Part shown: positions 33,270-42,018 of the stretch, piece after piece
How the letters are laid out: each line of letters begins with the position of its first letter
Position numbering within the stretch: the stretch's first letter is position 1
Origin: Oscillospiraceae bacterium
Lineage (GTDB): Bacteria; Bacillota; Clostridia; Oscillospirales; CAG-272
Direction: 5' to 3'
NCBI GenBank assembly: GCA_015063385.1
Contig: SVUG01000003.1
Location: 1 to 64,000, forward strand
Length of the DNA: 64,000 nt
Program-made: the position numbers and the translations under genes
The notes under the pieces: generated by a model
What the model was told of the DNA's origin: nothing
Databases searched by the model: none
The model's input: only the letters and a program-made list of their open reading frames with translations

Positions 33270-34249
33270 CAGAGCGACCACTCCTCGCGATAGCTTATCG
33301 AAAGTCTGCCGTCGCCCACGAAGTCAATCGGCAGCCATATATACGAGCAGTGCAGGAAATTTTCCTTGTTGTGTTTTTCTGCCATGTGAATAAAACTATC
33401 AGTACCTTCAATTCTGAATGCGTAGGTTGTCTGGGACATAAAGCTGTTGCCCTCACTGTCATTAGCGTAAGGGTCGCCCATATCCTCCCACTCGCCAAGG
33501 AGAGATTTTGCTCTGAAGTATTTTGCCTTGTTTGCCTCCCATGCGGTCATATCAGAGGTAATCATATAATAATACCCGTCGCGGAAAATCACCGCGGGGG
33601 CCTCACGTCGGAAGCAGGGAGCAATTCTCTTATACTCATCGCTTGGCAAAAGATAATCGTCGGTCAGCTTGACGATATGAATGCATCTGGTTGGCACGTC
33701 GAAGGTCTCGTCACGGTCGTAGATGAAATATGCCGAGCCGTCCGAGTCTTTATAGAGAGTGCAGTCCCTCACAACACCCTCATTGTCAATCGGGCGTAGG
33801 GTATAGAGAAACTTATACGGTCCCGTCACCTTGTCGGCAATAGCAATACCTGCCTCGCCTCCGCCTTCGCCGAAGCTATGGTCTCCGGGAGCTTTTATGT
33901 AGTGAAACCACATCACGTACTTGCCCGTCTTGTCATTGTATATAATCTTAGGTCTCTCAAAGCGCAAGGGGGGACAAAGCGGACTCTGTACGTCGTTTTC
34001 AACCGCCAGTGCCACACCCTCGTATTTCCAATTTAAAAGGTCGGGGGAGGAGTACATATTAACGCCAACGTCGGTCACCTGACCGCCAGTGCCCTTGAGT
34101 CCGAATCCTTTATTACGCATGGCCTGACCGTACCAGTAATATTTGCCCTCGACAAAGATTATACCGCCGTCGCTGGCGTTTATAACGTTCCCGTCGGTGT
34201 CCTGCCAATCAACAAAATCAGAGTATTTGCCGTGAATGAATTTTTCCAT
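33269..34249 (-). CDS. Glycoside hydrolase family 43-like protein
   Basis: 326 residues with a five-bladed beta-propeller pattern and no signal peptide, so it is probably cytoplasmic. The catalytic triad of GH43 can be placed: Asp in INASDGGIIF as base, Asp in VVRDCTLYKD as pKa modulator and Glu in FRREAPAVIFRDG as acid. It probably cleaves a small arabino-, xylo- or galacto-oligosaccharide; the exact substrate is open. ATG 34249 has the ribosome binding site AAGGAGTG and replaces the track start at 34288. It is first gene in a two-gene transcript with the radical SAM gene. Confidence 0.82.
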   Translation of the reverse strand: MEKFIHGKYSDFVDWQDTDGNVINASDGGIIFVEGKYYWYGQAMRNKGFGLKGTGGQVTDVGVNMYSSPDLLNWKYEGVALAVENDVQSPLCPPLRFERPKIIYNDKTGKYVMWFHYIKAPGDHSFGEGGGEAGIAIADKVTGPYKFLYTLRPIDNEGVVRDCTLYKDSDGSAYFIYDRDETFDVPTRCIHIVKLTDDYLLPSDEYKRIAPCFRREAPAVIFRDGYYYMITSDMTAWEANKAKYFRAKSLLGEWEDMGDPYANDSEGNSFMSQTTYAFRIEGTDSFIHMAEKHNKENFLHCSYIWLPIDFVGDGRLSISYREEWSL

Positions 34250-34278
34250 AATGCACTCCTTAACTAAAATCATTATAA

Positions 34279-34307
34279 ATTTTAGCACATTTTAAGAGAA
34301 AAATCAA
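34279..34307 (-). promoter_or_regulatory. GH43 gene promoter
   Basis: Minus-strand TTGATT, 17 bases, TAAAAT, about 30 bases before the ATG. Confidence 0.7.
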
Positions 34308-34375
34308 GTAAAAAGCACATAATTCGCCAGTACGGTGCACAAGATATGGATACCACACGAGAAAAGAGGTGCAAA

Positions 34376-34618
34376 ATGGAAGACAAGAAAAACAAAACTC
34401 CTACTACTAAGGAAACCGAAAAGAAGAACGTGAAAAATTACCGCAAGGACGCCCCCGGTGCAGTATCGGGAATAAACACTCCGGATATTGAGCTTCCCGC
34501 CTACAATCCTCCGGTGCCTAACCGCGCCTGGACTGCTATGCGCAATGGGCTTGACATCGACTCTCTTTCCGAGGAGGAGAAGCGAAGCATGTATCTCGGC
34601 AGGGATAATATTTTCTGA
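34376..34618 (+). CDS. Small hypothetical protein
   Basis: 80 residues, hydrophilic, with a Lys/Thr/Asn-rich first third and a Pro-rich middle (NTPDIELPAYNPPVPNRAW). It ends SEEEKRSMYLGRDNIF. There is no membrane segment and no family I recognise. The start ATG 34376 follows AGAGGTG; the track start at 34346 has no ribosome binding site. A terminator follows at once, so it is a single short transcript. Confidence 0.6.
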   Translation: MEDKKNKTPTTKETEKKNVKNYRKDAPGAVSGINTPDIELPAYNPPVPNRAWTAMRNGLDIDSLSEEEKRSMYLGRDNIF

Positions 34619-34622
34619 TGAT

Positions 34623-34651
34623 AAAAAGGAATCCTTTGGGGTTCCTTTTTT
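34623..34651 (+). terminator. Terminator after the small hypothetical gene
   Basis: AAAAAGGAATCC, loop, GGGTTCCTTTTTT. Confidence 0.8.
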
Positions 34652-34660
34652 ATATCCCTG

Positions 34661-34689
34661 TTGACTTTTTCTTGTAATTAGTCTATAAT
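34661..34689 (+). promoter_or_regulatory. Promoter of the two-gene membrane protein operon
   Basis: TTGACT, 17 bases, TATAAT, 32 bases before the ATG at 34722. Confidence 0.75.
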
Positions 34690-34721
34690 TATTCTAGTAA
34701 TAACGGCAAAGGACGAAAAAA

Positions 34722-35432
34722 ATGGATGATTTAGAACGCTACGGCGATTATAACGAAATAGACGAGCCGCCGACGAGAAGCCGAGGCGCGCTCATAATAA
34801 AAATTATTGCAGCGGTGCTTATCGTTTTCGTGGTGGGCGTCCTTGGCGCGAGGCTTTACGTCTTTAACTACTACCCGAGGGCGATGAAGAGCATCTATTT
34901 CACCCCCGCGCTTACCGAGTATTATAATGCAAACGGTGGTGAAATTTCCGCCTTGACGCAGAAGCTGCTTTACCCGTACGACGACAACGATGAGGGCAAT
35001 TTCTTTGCCTCCAATCTCATAGTCGTGCGTGAGGCAGGTGAGCTTCAGATTACACTCCGATACAACGTATCTCTTGGTGACTCGCTTGAAAAAAACTACG
35101 GACTGGAGGATTTTAACCCCGACGACCGTGAGCAGTTCAGCTTCCGCCTCTGGCGCGACGGTCTTTCCGAGGGGGACGAGGGAAGTGAGGTCGGTAAACT
35201 CGTGCATACAGAGTGGGATTCGTTCGCTATGTATCGCTATGCCAAGCTCGTTTTTGAGGACGTGGATTTCGGTGCGGAGGACTCTGACGAGAAGATTGAA
35301 TGGATACGCCTAGAGGTGTTCGTTGACGGTGCACAGAAGAGCGAGCCGTTTATGATACTTATTTATGAAAATCACGAGGAGCGCTCGGTCTTTGACGAGT
35401 ATACCCTCAGCAAGAAGGAGCGTCCCTTATGA
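34722..35432 (+). CDS. Single-pass membrane protein of unknown function
   Basis: 236 residues. A ~22-residue cytoplasmic start rich in Asp/Glu is followed by one transmembrane helix (IIAAVLIVFVVGVLGARLYVF, in part) and a ~185-residue extracytoplasmic domain that is acidic and beta-rich. I recognise no family. It overlaps the next gene by four bases (ATGA), so the two products are probably made together and may form a complex. The promoter is strong. Confidence 0.7.
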   Translation: MDDLERYGDYNEIDEPPTRSRGALIIKIIAAVLIVFVVGVLGARLYVFNYYPRAMKSIYFTPALTEYYNANGGEISALTQKLLYPYDDNDEGNFFASNLIVVREAGELQITLRYNVSLGDSLEKNYGLEDFNPDDREQFSFRLWRDGLSEGDEGSEVGKLVHTEWDSFAMYRYAKLVFEDVDFGAEDSDEKIEWIRLEVFVDGAQKSEPFMILIYENHEERSVFDEYTLSKKERPL

Positions 35433-35971
35433 TAAGAGAATTTTCGGCATCACCAAAGCCGAGCAATAAAAAGGCTGAGATTTCGGCATACGCCTCGTTT
35501 ATACTTGCTATCGTTATATTCTTCGTGTCTACGCAGATTTCGCATTACAGAGGCGTTGTCAGCCTTTTTGCATCAGTCTTTCTTATAGCGGGAATATTAT
35601 TTTATACTAAATATATTTCCACCGTATACTACTATGACATAATGCTAGACTGCGAGGGCACGCCACTTTTCGTGGTACGTGCCATTGGCGGTAAGAGGGA
35701 AACTACGCTTTGCCGTATTGGTCTTTCCGAGATTATGAAGGTAGAGCGCGAGGACCGCGCCGCGCGCCGCGCGCATAAAACTCCAAAGTCGTATATGAAA
35801 TACGTTTATATGCCCACTCTCGACCCCGACGTAAGCTATCGTATTACCACTGCCAGCCGCTACGAGCACGCCGAGATAATAATTGAGGCGAGTGACGAAT
35901 TTGCTTCACTTCTCCTTGCCTACTCGCAGCAAGCGCGAGATATGGCACAATCAATAGAGGACGATTATTGA
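35429..35971 (+). CDS. Two-helix membrane protein of unknown function
   Basis: 180 residues. Two transmembrane helices (~20-62) are followed by a cytoplasmic domain with a charged stretch (VEREDRAARRAHKTPKSY) and a C-terminal alpha/beta part. This outline is reminiscent of PH-like membrane proteins, but I see no diagnostic motif. It is coupled by ATGA overlap to the single-pass protein upstream and followed by a terminator. Confidence 0.7.
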   Translation: MIREFSASPKPSNKKAEISAYASFILAIVIFFVSTQISHYRGVVSLFASVFLIAGILFYTKYISTVYYYDIMLDCEGTPLFVVRAIGGKRETTLCRIGLSEIMKVEREDRAARRAHKTPKSYMKYVYMPTLDPDVSYRITTASRYEHAEIIIEASDEFASLLLAYSQQARDMAQSIEDDY

Positions 35972-36034
35972 TTTAAAGCATACTGCGTTCTCAATAACAC
36001 TCTAAAGCTATAATTACAGGCAAGTATTTTTGCC

Positions 36035-36070
36035 AAGAACAGCCCCTTTTCGTAAGGGGCTGTTCTTTTT
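36035..36070 (+). terminator. Terminator after the membrane protein pair
   Basis: AAGAACAGCCCCTT and AAGGGGCTGTTCTT form a perfect stem with a T-run. A smaller GGCAA/TTGCC hairpin precedes it. Confidence 0.88.
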
Positions 36071-36103
36071 CTACGCCTCTTTCAAATATTTTTTTATTTT
36101 CTG

Positions 36104-36144
36104 TTGACAAAGTATGCAGAATATTGTATTATTGTATTAGTACA
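36104..36144 (+). promoter_or_regulatory. Promoter and candidate operator of the GntR-ABC operon
   Basis: TTGACA, 17 bases, TATTAT, followed directly by the palindromic TGTATTAGTACA (36133-36144). This fits autorepression by the GntR protein. Confidence 0.7.
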
Positions 36145-36167
36145 TTAACACAAGAAAGGAGAAGCAA

Positions 36168-36536
36168 ATGGCGTGGAGCTTTAGTGCCGGTACGGCGGTG
36201 TATATTCAGATTGCGAGAAAAATACGACGCTTTGTCATCAGCGGCAAGTATTTGCCGGGTGAAAAAATACCAACGGTTCGCCAGATGGCAACCGATGCCG
36301 CGGTTAATCCAAACACCGTTCAGCGAGCCTTCTCGCTGCTTGAAAGCGAAGGACTTATAGAGTCGCGCGGAACGCTTGGCAGATTCGTTACGAGCGATCC
36401 CGAAAAGGTAAAGCGCGCGAGGGAAATCGAGGCGGCGTCGATTGCTTTGGAATTTGTCAGAGAGGCTGACGAGTTGAAAATATCAAAGGCAGAAATTATT
36501 AAACTGATAGAGGAGGCAAGGAATGAGCATTCTTGA
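36168..36536 (+). CDS. GntR-family regulator, YtrA type
   Basis: 122 residues. A winged helix covers ~10-75 (ISGKYLPGEKIPTVRQMA, NPNTVQRAFSLLESEGLIESRG), followed by a short helical tail of ~40 residues. This is the YtrA subfamily, whose members control ABC transporters encoded in the same operon. The gene overlaps the ATPase gene by 14 bases. The ribosome binding site is AAAGGAGAA. Confidence 0.92.
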   Translation: MAWSFSAGTAVYIQIARKIRRFVISGKYLPGEKIPTVRQMATDAAVNPNTVQRAFSLLESEGLIESRGTLGRFVTSDPEKVKRAREIEAASIALEFVREADELKISKAEIIKLIEEARNEHS

Positions 36537-37230
36537 ATGTAAGGGCTTAAAAAAGGCGTATAAGAAGGGGAAATATGTCCTTGACGATTTTAATTTGAAT
36601 ATAGAGGGCGGTAAAATTGTTGGACTCCTCGGTCCGAACGGCTGTGGAAAATCTACGCTTATGAAGCTTATATCCGGACTTTTAGTTCCCGACGGCGGTG
36701 AGATTTTGGTTGCGGGAGAGCCTGTTGGAGATAAGAGTAAGGCTCTAGTTTCTTTCCTGCCTGAGCGAACCTATTTCAATTCTCAGCAGAAGATATCGGA
36801 GCTTCTTGACTTTTTTGCCGATTTCTACGAGGATTTTGATTTGGAACGAGCAAATAATCTTCTTAAAATACTTGATATTGATAAAACCGCAAGACTCAAA
36901 ACTCTTTCGAAGGGGACTAAAGAAAAGGTACAGCTTATTCTCGTTATGTCACGCAGAGCAAGGCTTTACCTTCTCGATGAGCCGATTGCAGGCGTTGACC
37001 CCGCAGCAAGAGAGTATATACTCGGCACGATAGTTGATAACTATTCAGACGATTCCACGATAATCATTACAACTCACCTTATCAGCGATGTTGAGCAGGT
37101 TCTTGACGATTACGTATTTCTTTCCGGCGACGGTAAAATCCTTGAGGAAGGCTCGGTTGAGGACGTAAGAGATAAGATGGGAATGTCGCTTGACGAACGA
37201 TTCAAGGAGGTGTTCAGATATGTTAGGTAA
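36523..37230 (+). CDS. ABC transporter ATP-binding protein
   Basis: 235 residues. Walker A is GPNGCGKST (~37-45). The signature motif is LSKGTKEKVQ, a variant of LSGGQ common in YtrB-like ATPases. Walker B is LYLLDEPIAGVDP and the switch His is in TTHL. It energises the permease encoded next and overlaps both neighbours, so the operon is tightly coupled. The role is probably envelope stress response or export, judged from YtrA-type operons; the substrate is unknown. Confidence 0.92.
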   Translation: MSILECKGLKKAYKKGKYVLDDFNLNIEGGKIVGLLGPNGCGKSTLMKLISGLLVPDGGEILVAGEPVGDKSKALVSFLPERTYFNSQQKISELLDFFADFYEDFDLERANNLLKILDIDKTARLKTLSKGTKEKVQLILVMSRRARLYLLDEPIAGVDPAAREYILGTIVDNYSDDSTIIITTHLISDVEQVLDDYVFLSGDGKILEEGSVEDVRDKMGMSLDERFKEVFRYVR

Positions 37231-38014
37231 GCTTCTGAAATATGATATACGCTCGTTTTATAAGCTCTGGATTATCACGGCAATAACCTCGCTTTTCTTC
37301 TCGGTAGTCGGCGGACTTTGCTCTCCGTATGCGCTTGATTATTCTTCAAGTGTCGACCAAACCATACATACCGTAACGCTTATAGGATACATTATTTCTA
37401 CTCTTTGTATTGCCGGATTTTTCGCATTGGGCTTTATCGTTCCGTACTATAGATTTTATTATAATTACTATACCGACGAGGGATATCTCACCTTTACACT
37501 TCCCGCAACGAAGCATCAGCATCTTTTATCCAAGCTGATTTTTGCTCTGATATTCAATTTGTCAACGGCGCTTGTTCTGGCGTTGGATATCATAGTTATA
37601 AATCTGCTTTCTCACGGATTTGACGGTTTCGGAGGCGACGTGGCGGAATTCAACCCGTGGTCAATAGTATACGGCGCGCAGGTGCTGATTATCGTAGCAT
37701 CGGTTATCGTGTCAGGAGTGCTTTTGTCATTCTTCCTTATTTCGTTTTGCTCCAAATTCTCAAAAAAGATACAAACGCTTATCGGATTTTTCTTGATTTA
37801 CGGCTTGTTTATGATATTTATTATACTGGTATTCTTTATCATTGGCATAGGCGCGATGGACGGTATCTCGTGGAGTGATTTAATTCCCGACGGTGCTATG
37901 AATTTGGTCACAGCGCTGCTGCTTCTTTCAGTAGATGGGGCTTGCGTGACGGTCACGGCACTTCTGTATCTTGCCGAGTACCGTATGCTTGACAAGGGAC
38001 TCAATCTTGCATAA
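37220..38014 (+). CDS. ABC transporter permease
   Basis: 264 residues from ATG 37220, which follows AAGGAGGTG; the track's 37190 start lies inside the ATPase gene. Six hydrophobic segments can be counted, with an internal amphipathic loop YTDEGYLTFTLPATKHQHLLSK (in part) that is characteristic of Clostridia ABC-2-like permeases. It works with the ATPase upstream. No substrate can be read. Confidence 0.88.
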   Translation: MLGKLLKYDIRSFYKLWIITAITSLFFSVVGGLCSPYALDYSSSVDQTIHTVTLIGYIISTLCIAGFFALGFIVPYYRFYYNYYTDEGYLTFTLPATKHQHLLSKLIFALIFNLSTALVLALDIIVINLLSHGFDGFGGDVAEFNPWSIVYGAQVLIIVASVIVSGVLLSFFLISFCSKFSKKIQTLIGFFLIYGLFMIFIILVFFIIGIGAMDGISWSDLIPDGAMNLVTALLLLSVDGACVTVTALLYLAEYRMLDKGLNLA

Positions 38015-38028
38015 GGGGGGGATGAGTG

Positions 38029-38940
38029 ATGAAAAAGTTTAGATTTTTAATTGTAGCCGTGATTGCTCTCGTCCTTACCCTTGCATTTTCGCTTGGAGTA
38101 TCCGCGCAGGAAGATAAAACTCTCACGATTTCTGAGGACTATAAGACCGTTACCTATATGGGCGAGGAATATTTTTTCGTATCTACACATGGAGAAGTAG
38201 ATAAATATGGTTACGACCCCGTCGAGGACGTCGAAATTCTTTATACCGAAAAGCAGAGTGCTGTAATAGAGCGCGCCAAGGTTTTTCAAAGTGGAATAGG
38301 AATGGCGTTGCGCCTCAATTTTAAGGGCGTGGATGCGTATTCAGACTCATACGTGTATTTGACTTATTGCTCCGTCGAGGCGCGTGACGAATATCTTCGC
38401 TTACTTGAGGGCGAAGCTCCCATTTTTACTTTTATGAGCGAAGACATTTCCAAAGACGACCTCTTTGGCGACAGTAATAAAATGTCGGGCGTTGAGGTTA
38501 TGACGAGGTTTGATGGCAGTCGAGTATATAACGAAGATGAAAGCCGTGCGTTTTACATTTGCAGAGGCGAGGTTCTGTTCAATCAGGATGGCGAGTGCTA
38601 CTACCTTGATTATTTTGAAAACAGCATTAATCGAACGGGTTGTGACTATATTTTATTTGACGAGCTTATAGTGCACAAGATTACAAATCAGGATATTATC
38701 GATAGTGTGATTGAAAAGGAAGAAGTTGACACTACCGACAATAGCAAGCTCATATTAACGGCTATATTGTTGGCAATTTTGTTCTTAGCTTTACCTCTTG
38801 CAGTTGCAATAATCTGTACGCTCAAGCTTCGCAGCGCTTCGAAGCATTACAGAAAGCTTTTGAAAATAGTATCCTATCTTGCATATGCTACGGCAGCAAG
38901 CTTTATCCTGCTCGCAGTAGTTGTTCTGCTTGTGATTTAA
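38029..38940 (+). CDS. Secreted/membrane protein of unknown function, last gene of the ABC operon
   Basis: 303 residues. A signal peptide or first helix (~5-26, ending VSAQ) leads into a ~210-residue extracytoplasmic domain rich in Asp, Glu and Tyr, then two transmembrane helices (~243-266 and ~282-303). The start is ATG 38029 with GGGGGGATG upstream. It lies 14 bases after the permease stop, so it probably belongs to the same transcript and may be an accessory or sensor for the transporter. No family recognised. Confidence 0.72.
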   Translation: MKKFRFLIVAVIALVLTLAFSLGVSAQEDKTLTISEDYKTVTYMGEEYFFVSTHGEVDKYGYDPVEDVEILYTEKQSAVIERAKVFQSGIGMALRLNFKGVDAYSDSYVYLTYCSVEARDEYLRLLEGEAPIFTFMSEDISKDDLFGDSNKMSGVEVMTRFDGSRVYNEDESRAFYICRGEVLFNQDGECYYLDYFENSINRTGCDYILFDELIVHKITNQDIIDSVIEKEEVDTTDNSKLILTAILLAILFLALPLAVAIICTLKLRSASKHYRKLLKIVSYLAYATAASFILLAVVVLLVI

Positions 38941-38952
38941 AAAACAAAAAAC

Positions 38953-38980
38953 AAAAAACGCCGAGAAATCGGCGTTTTTT
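38953..38980. terminator. Bidirectional terminator between the ABC operon and the flippase
   Basis: AAAAAACGCCGA-GAAA-TCGGCGTTTTTT, perfect stem. It reaches the flippase stop codon. Confidence 0.92.
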
Positions 38981-40370
38981 ATTCTCTGATGAGCCTTCCG
39001 GCAGAAAAGAAAGATCCAAGCAGCATTACTGCAGGCGCGCATAGGAGTAGGACGCGCAATGCAAGGTGATGATAAAGGCTGACAGCCATAGCACCAAAGA
39101 GCACAGTCAGTATAAAATAGTATAAGAGGCTTTTTAAGGGAAGCGTTAGAATTTCGCTTTTGTAGCACAGATAAAGAGAAAGAGCAGCGCCTACAATCTG
39201 TGAGAAAAGCAGCGAGAGCCCGGCGCCGAAATACCGCATAGGCGGAATTAATAGTAAATTGAGCAAAATTCCCAACAAGAGCGCGACTACCGAGGAGTAT
39301 GAGGCATATTTACTTCTGCCCTCGTGCACGAGAACGACCGTTGATATAAGGATAACTAGAGAGGGAAGCACCGATAGTGAAATAGGCAGCACGGCAACGA
39401 GAGCCTCGGAGTATTCGTAGGGGGCAAGTATCAGCATAGCCTCGGGAGCGAGCGTCACGAGAAAGACGGTAGCAGCCCCAAGCCCCTTGAATATTAGCTC
39501 GCTGATTTCAGAGATTCGCTCTGTCTCGCCAGCTCTCAGCCGCCTCATTATCCAAGGGCCGAGTGCCGAGCCGACACCGCCTACGACAAATGATAATCCT
39601 GCGCCCAGAGAATGAGCGACCGAGTATCTTGCAAGTGCCGCGTTTCCAAGTGCCGCGGTAAATATGAGCTTGTCCGCCTGTGCTGACAGCGCGCCTGATA
39701 AGCTGTGGGGCAGGAGTGCAAGCGAGCTTTTTACGCTATATTTAAGCATGCTAAAGCGTACTTTGCCACCACCCGAAAATAGCTTGTAAAGCGCGTATAT
39801 AGCCGAAATAAAAGATACTAAAAGCAACGAGTAAGCCCTGACCTTGTATCCGCCGCCAATGGCACAAAGCCAAAACATAGCGATTAGAGGTGAGAATGTT
39901 GATTCAAAGAGGCTAATTAAGGCCACCTCTTTATACGAGTACGAAAATCGGGCGTCTGAAAGGTAGACCGCAACCACCGAGTCGAAAATTAATTGCAAAA
40001 AAATCAGTGCCACAACCTCGCGATTTAGGCCTAAAAATGTTGAAAATGCAAATAAAAGCGTACAAACGACTCCGGAAAATACGATTGAAGCCGATAAGAC
40101 TGATTTAAGATACGAGCCTTTTTCGTTTGAAAAATCATCGAGCCCCTTATATATCGAGCTTCCGCTTGTGAATGCTGAAAGAATGACCGAAACGACTCCG
40201 AGAAGGCTGATGTACAGTGTAAAAGCACCGTACTCTTCCTCGCTTTGCAGTCTGGTGAAAAATGGAGTGACGGCTATACCTATCGCCTTGGAAATAAGGC
40301 TTACTCCTATATACCATACAGAAGCCTGTGCCGGTAGCTTGATATTTTTGAGTATGCTTTTTCTCGCCAT
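38979..40370 (-). CDS. Oligosaccharide flippase-family (Wzx/MOP) membrane protein
   Basis: 463 residues and about twelve to fourteen hydrophobic helices. The N-terminus has the polysaccharide-biosynthesis signature: WYIGVSLISKAIGIAVTPFFTRL (seen in pieces) followed by EEYGAFTLYISL. It probably flips a lipid-linked glycan across the membrane. Unusually, no glycosyltransferase genes are adjacent. ATG 40370 with GAGGTGGGAA is preferred to the track's 40382. A large inverted repeat lies 25 bases upstream of the start. Confidence 0.85.
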   Translation of the reverse strand: MARKSILKNIKLPAQASVWYIGVSLISKAIGIAVTPFFTRLQSEEEYGAFTLYISLLGVVSVILSAFTSGSSIYKGLDDFSNEKGSYLKSVLSASIVFSGVVCTLLFAFSTFLGLNREVVALIFLQLIFDSVVAVYLSDARFSYSYKEVALISLFESTFSPLIAMFWLCAIGGGYKVRAYSLLLVSFISAIYALYKLFSGGGKVRFSMLKYSVKSSLALLPHSLSGALSAQADKLIFTAALGNAALARYSVAHSLGAGLSFVVGGVGSALGPWIMRRLRAGETERISEISELIFKGLGAATVFLVTLAPEAMLILAPYEYSEALVAVLPISLSVLPSLVILISTVVLVHEGRSKYASYSSVVALLLGILLNLLLIPPMRYFGAGLSLLFSQIVGAALSLYLCYKSEILTLPLKSLLYYFILTVLFGAMAVSLYHHLALRVLLLCAPAVMLLGSFFSAGRLIRE

Positions 40371-40394
40371 TTCCCACCTCAAAAGACCGTTTTT

Positions 40395-40428
40395 GGAATA
40401 CTAAATGTCAAAATTGACCATTTATTCC
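40395..40428. promoter_or_regulatory. Inverted repeat in the flippase leader
   Basis: GGAATA-CTAAATGTCAA and TTGACCATTTATTCC form a 34-base imperfect palindrome just upstream of the flippase start, either an operator or an mRNA leader hairpin. Confidence 0.55.
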
Positions 40429-40490
40429 AATCAAAACAATAAAATGAATATATTTTTTGCAAGTTTTAATAAAAAATCTTGCGTTTTCTA

Positions 40491-40519
40491 TTGATTTTTC
40501 TTCTGCTTTGTGATATATT
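40491..40519 (+). promoter_or_regulatory. gdhA promoter
   Basis: TTGATT, 17 bases, TATATT, 36 bases before the ATG. Confidence 0.75.
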
Positions 40520-40555
40520 GATTTATAGTTAATATTTTTTTAGGAGATATTCATT

Positions 40556-41905
40556 ATGTTCAAATCCCAGTATCTTAACGATTTAATGGAAACCGTAATC
40601 AGAAGAAATCCCGGTGAGAATGAGTTCCACCAGACAGTTCGCGAGGTTCTTGAGTCTATCGAGCCAGTAATCGAACAACGCCCCGAGTACGTCACCAGTG
40701 GCGTTCTTGAGAGAATGGTAGAGCCCGAGAGAATTATCAAGTTCCGCGTTCCGTGGACTACCGACGACGGTAAGGTTATGGTAAACAGAGGCTTCCGTAT
40801 CCAGTTTAATTCGGCTATTGGTCCTTACAAGGGCGGTCTCAGATTTCACCCGTCCGTAAACGAGAGCATTATTAAGTTCCTCGGCTTTGAGCAGACCTTC
40901 AAGAACTCTCTTACCAGTCTTCCCATGGGCGGTGGTAAGGGTGGCTCCGACTTCGACCCCAAGGGTAAGAGCGATGCTGAGGTTATGCGCTTCTGTCAGA
41001 GCTTTATGACCGAGCTTTGCAAGTACATCGGCCCTGATACAGACGTTCCCGCAGGTGATATTGGCGTTGGCGCAAGAGAGATTGGCTACCTCTTCGGTCA
41101 GTACAAGAGAATACGCAACGAGTTCACCGGTGTTCTTACGGGTAAGGGTATTCCTTACGGAGGCTCTCTCATTCGTCCTGAGGCTACCGGCTACGGAGCG
41201 GTTTACTACACCGTTGAGATGCTCAAGCACTTCGGTGACAGCATAGAGGGTAAGACCTTTGCTATCTCCGGCTTCGGCAACGTTGCTTGGGGTACAGTTA
41301 AGAAGGTTAATGAGCTCGGCGGTAAGGTCGTCACCATTTCCGGCCCTGACGGCTATATTTACGATAAGGACGGTATCTCTACCGAGGAGAAGGTTAATTA
41401 CCTTCTTGAAATGCGCGCTTCCTGCCGCAACAGAGTGGAGGACTATGCGGATAAGTTCGGCGTTCCCTTCTTCAAGGGTGAGAAGCCATGGGGCGTTAAG
41501 GTTGACGTCGTTATGCCTTGCGCTACTCAGAACGAGGTTGACGTTGCCGACGCTAAGAAGATTATTGAGAACGGCGTTAAGTACTACGTTGAGGTTTCAA
41601 ATATGCCTACCACTAACGAGGCAGTTGCGCTCCTTCAGCAGAGCGGTGTAAAGGTTGCTCCCTCCAAGGCTGTAAATGCGGGCGGTGTTTCGGTTTCCGG
41701 TCTTGAGATGAGCCAGAACTCAATGCGTTATTCCTGGACCGCAGAGGAGGTTGACGAGAAGCTCAAGATGATTATGAAGAACATCTTCGACGCTTCGGTA
41801 AAGGCTGCCGAGACCTACGGTATGAAGGATAATCTCGTTGCAGGCGCAAATATTGCGGGCTTCATCAAGGTTGCAGACGCAATGCTTGCACAGGGTGCGG
41901 TTTAA
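40556..41905 (+). CDS. gdhA: Glutamate dehydrogenase, NADP type
   Basis: 449 residues, the size of the hexameric small GDH. It aminates 2-oxoglutarate with ammonia. Seen are YKGGLRFHPSVN, the catalytic Lys region LPMGGGKGGSDFDPKGKS, the Asp of DVPAGDIGVGAREIG, GSLIRPEATGYG and the nucleotide-binding ISGFGNVAWG (~240). The Asp usual at the end of the second strand in NAD enzymes is not seen; the segment reads VVTISGPDGYI, which fits NADP use. It is a single gene with a strong promoter and terminator, and its codon use suggests high expression. Confidence 0.95.
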   Translation: MFKSQYLNDLMETVIRRNPGENEFHQTVREVLESIEPVIEQRPEYVTSGVLERMVEPERIIKFRVPWTTDDGKVMVNRGFRIQFNSAIGPYKGGLRFHPSVNESIIKFLGFEQTFKNSLTSLPMGGGKGGSDFDPKGKSDAEVMRFCQSFMTELCKYIGPDTDVPAGDIGVGAREIGYLFGQYKRIRNEFTGVLTGKGIPYGGSLIRPEATGYGAVYYTVEMLKHFGDSIEGKTFAISGFGNVAWGTVKKVNELGGKVVTISGPDGYIYDKDGISTEEKVNYLLEMRASCRNRVEDYADKFGVPFFKGEKPWGVKVDVVMPCATQNEVDVADAKKIIENGVKYYVEVSNMPTTNEAVALLQQSGVKVAPSKAVNAGGVSVSGLEMSQNSMRYSWTAEEVDEKLKMIMKNIFDASVKAAETYGMKDNLVAGANIAGFIKVADAMLAQGAV

Positions 41906-41918
41906 TATTGATATTTAC

Positions 41919-41947
41919 AGAGCGCAGTTTATGCTGCGCTCTTTTTT
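41919..41947 (+). terminator. gdhA terminator
   Basis: AGAGCGCAG-TTTATG-CTGCGCTCTTTTTT. Confidence 0.9.
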
Positions 41948-41961
41948 ATGCTAATATTTTG

Positions 41962-41990
41962 TTGACTTTTAGGGAATTTTATACTATACT
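41962..41990 (+). promoter_or_regulatory. Promoter of the HAD phosphatase gene
   Basis: TTGACT, 17 bases, TATACT, ending just before the track ORF's first ATG. Confidence 0.7.
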
Positions 41991-42018
41991 ATAAAAAATG
42001 AAGCATCAAGAGGTAAAA

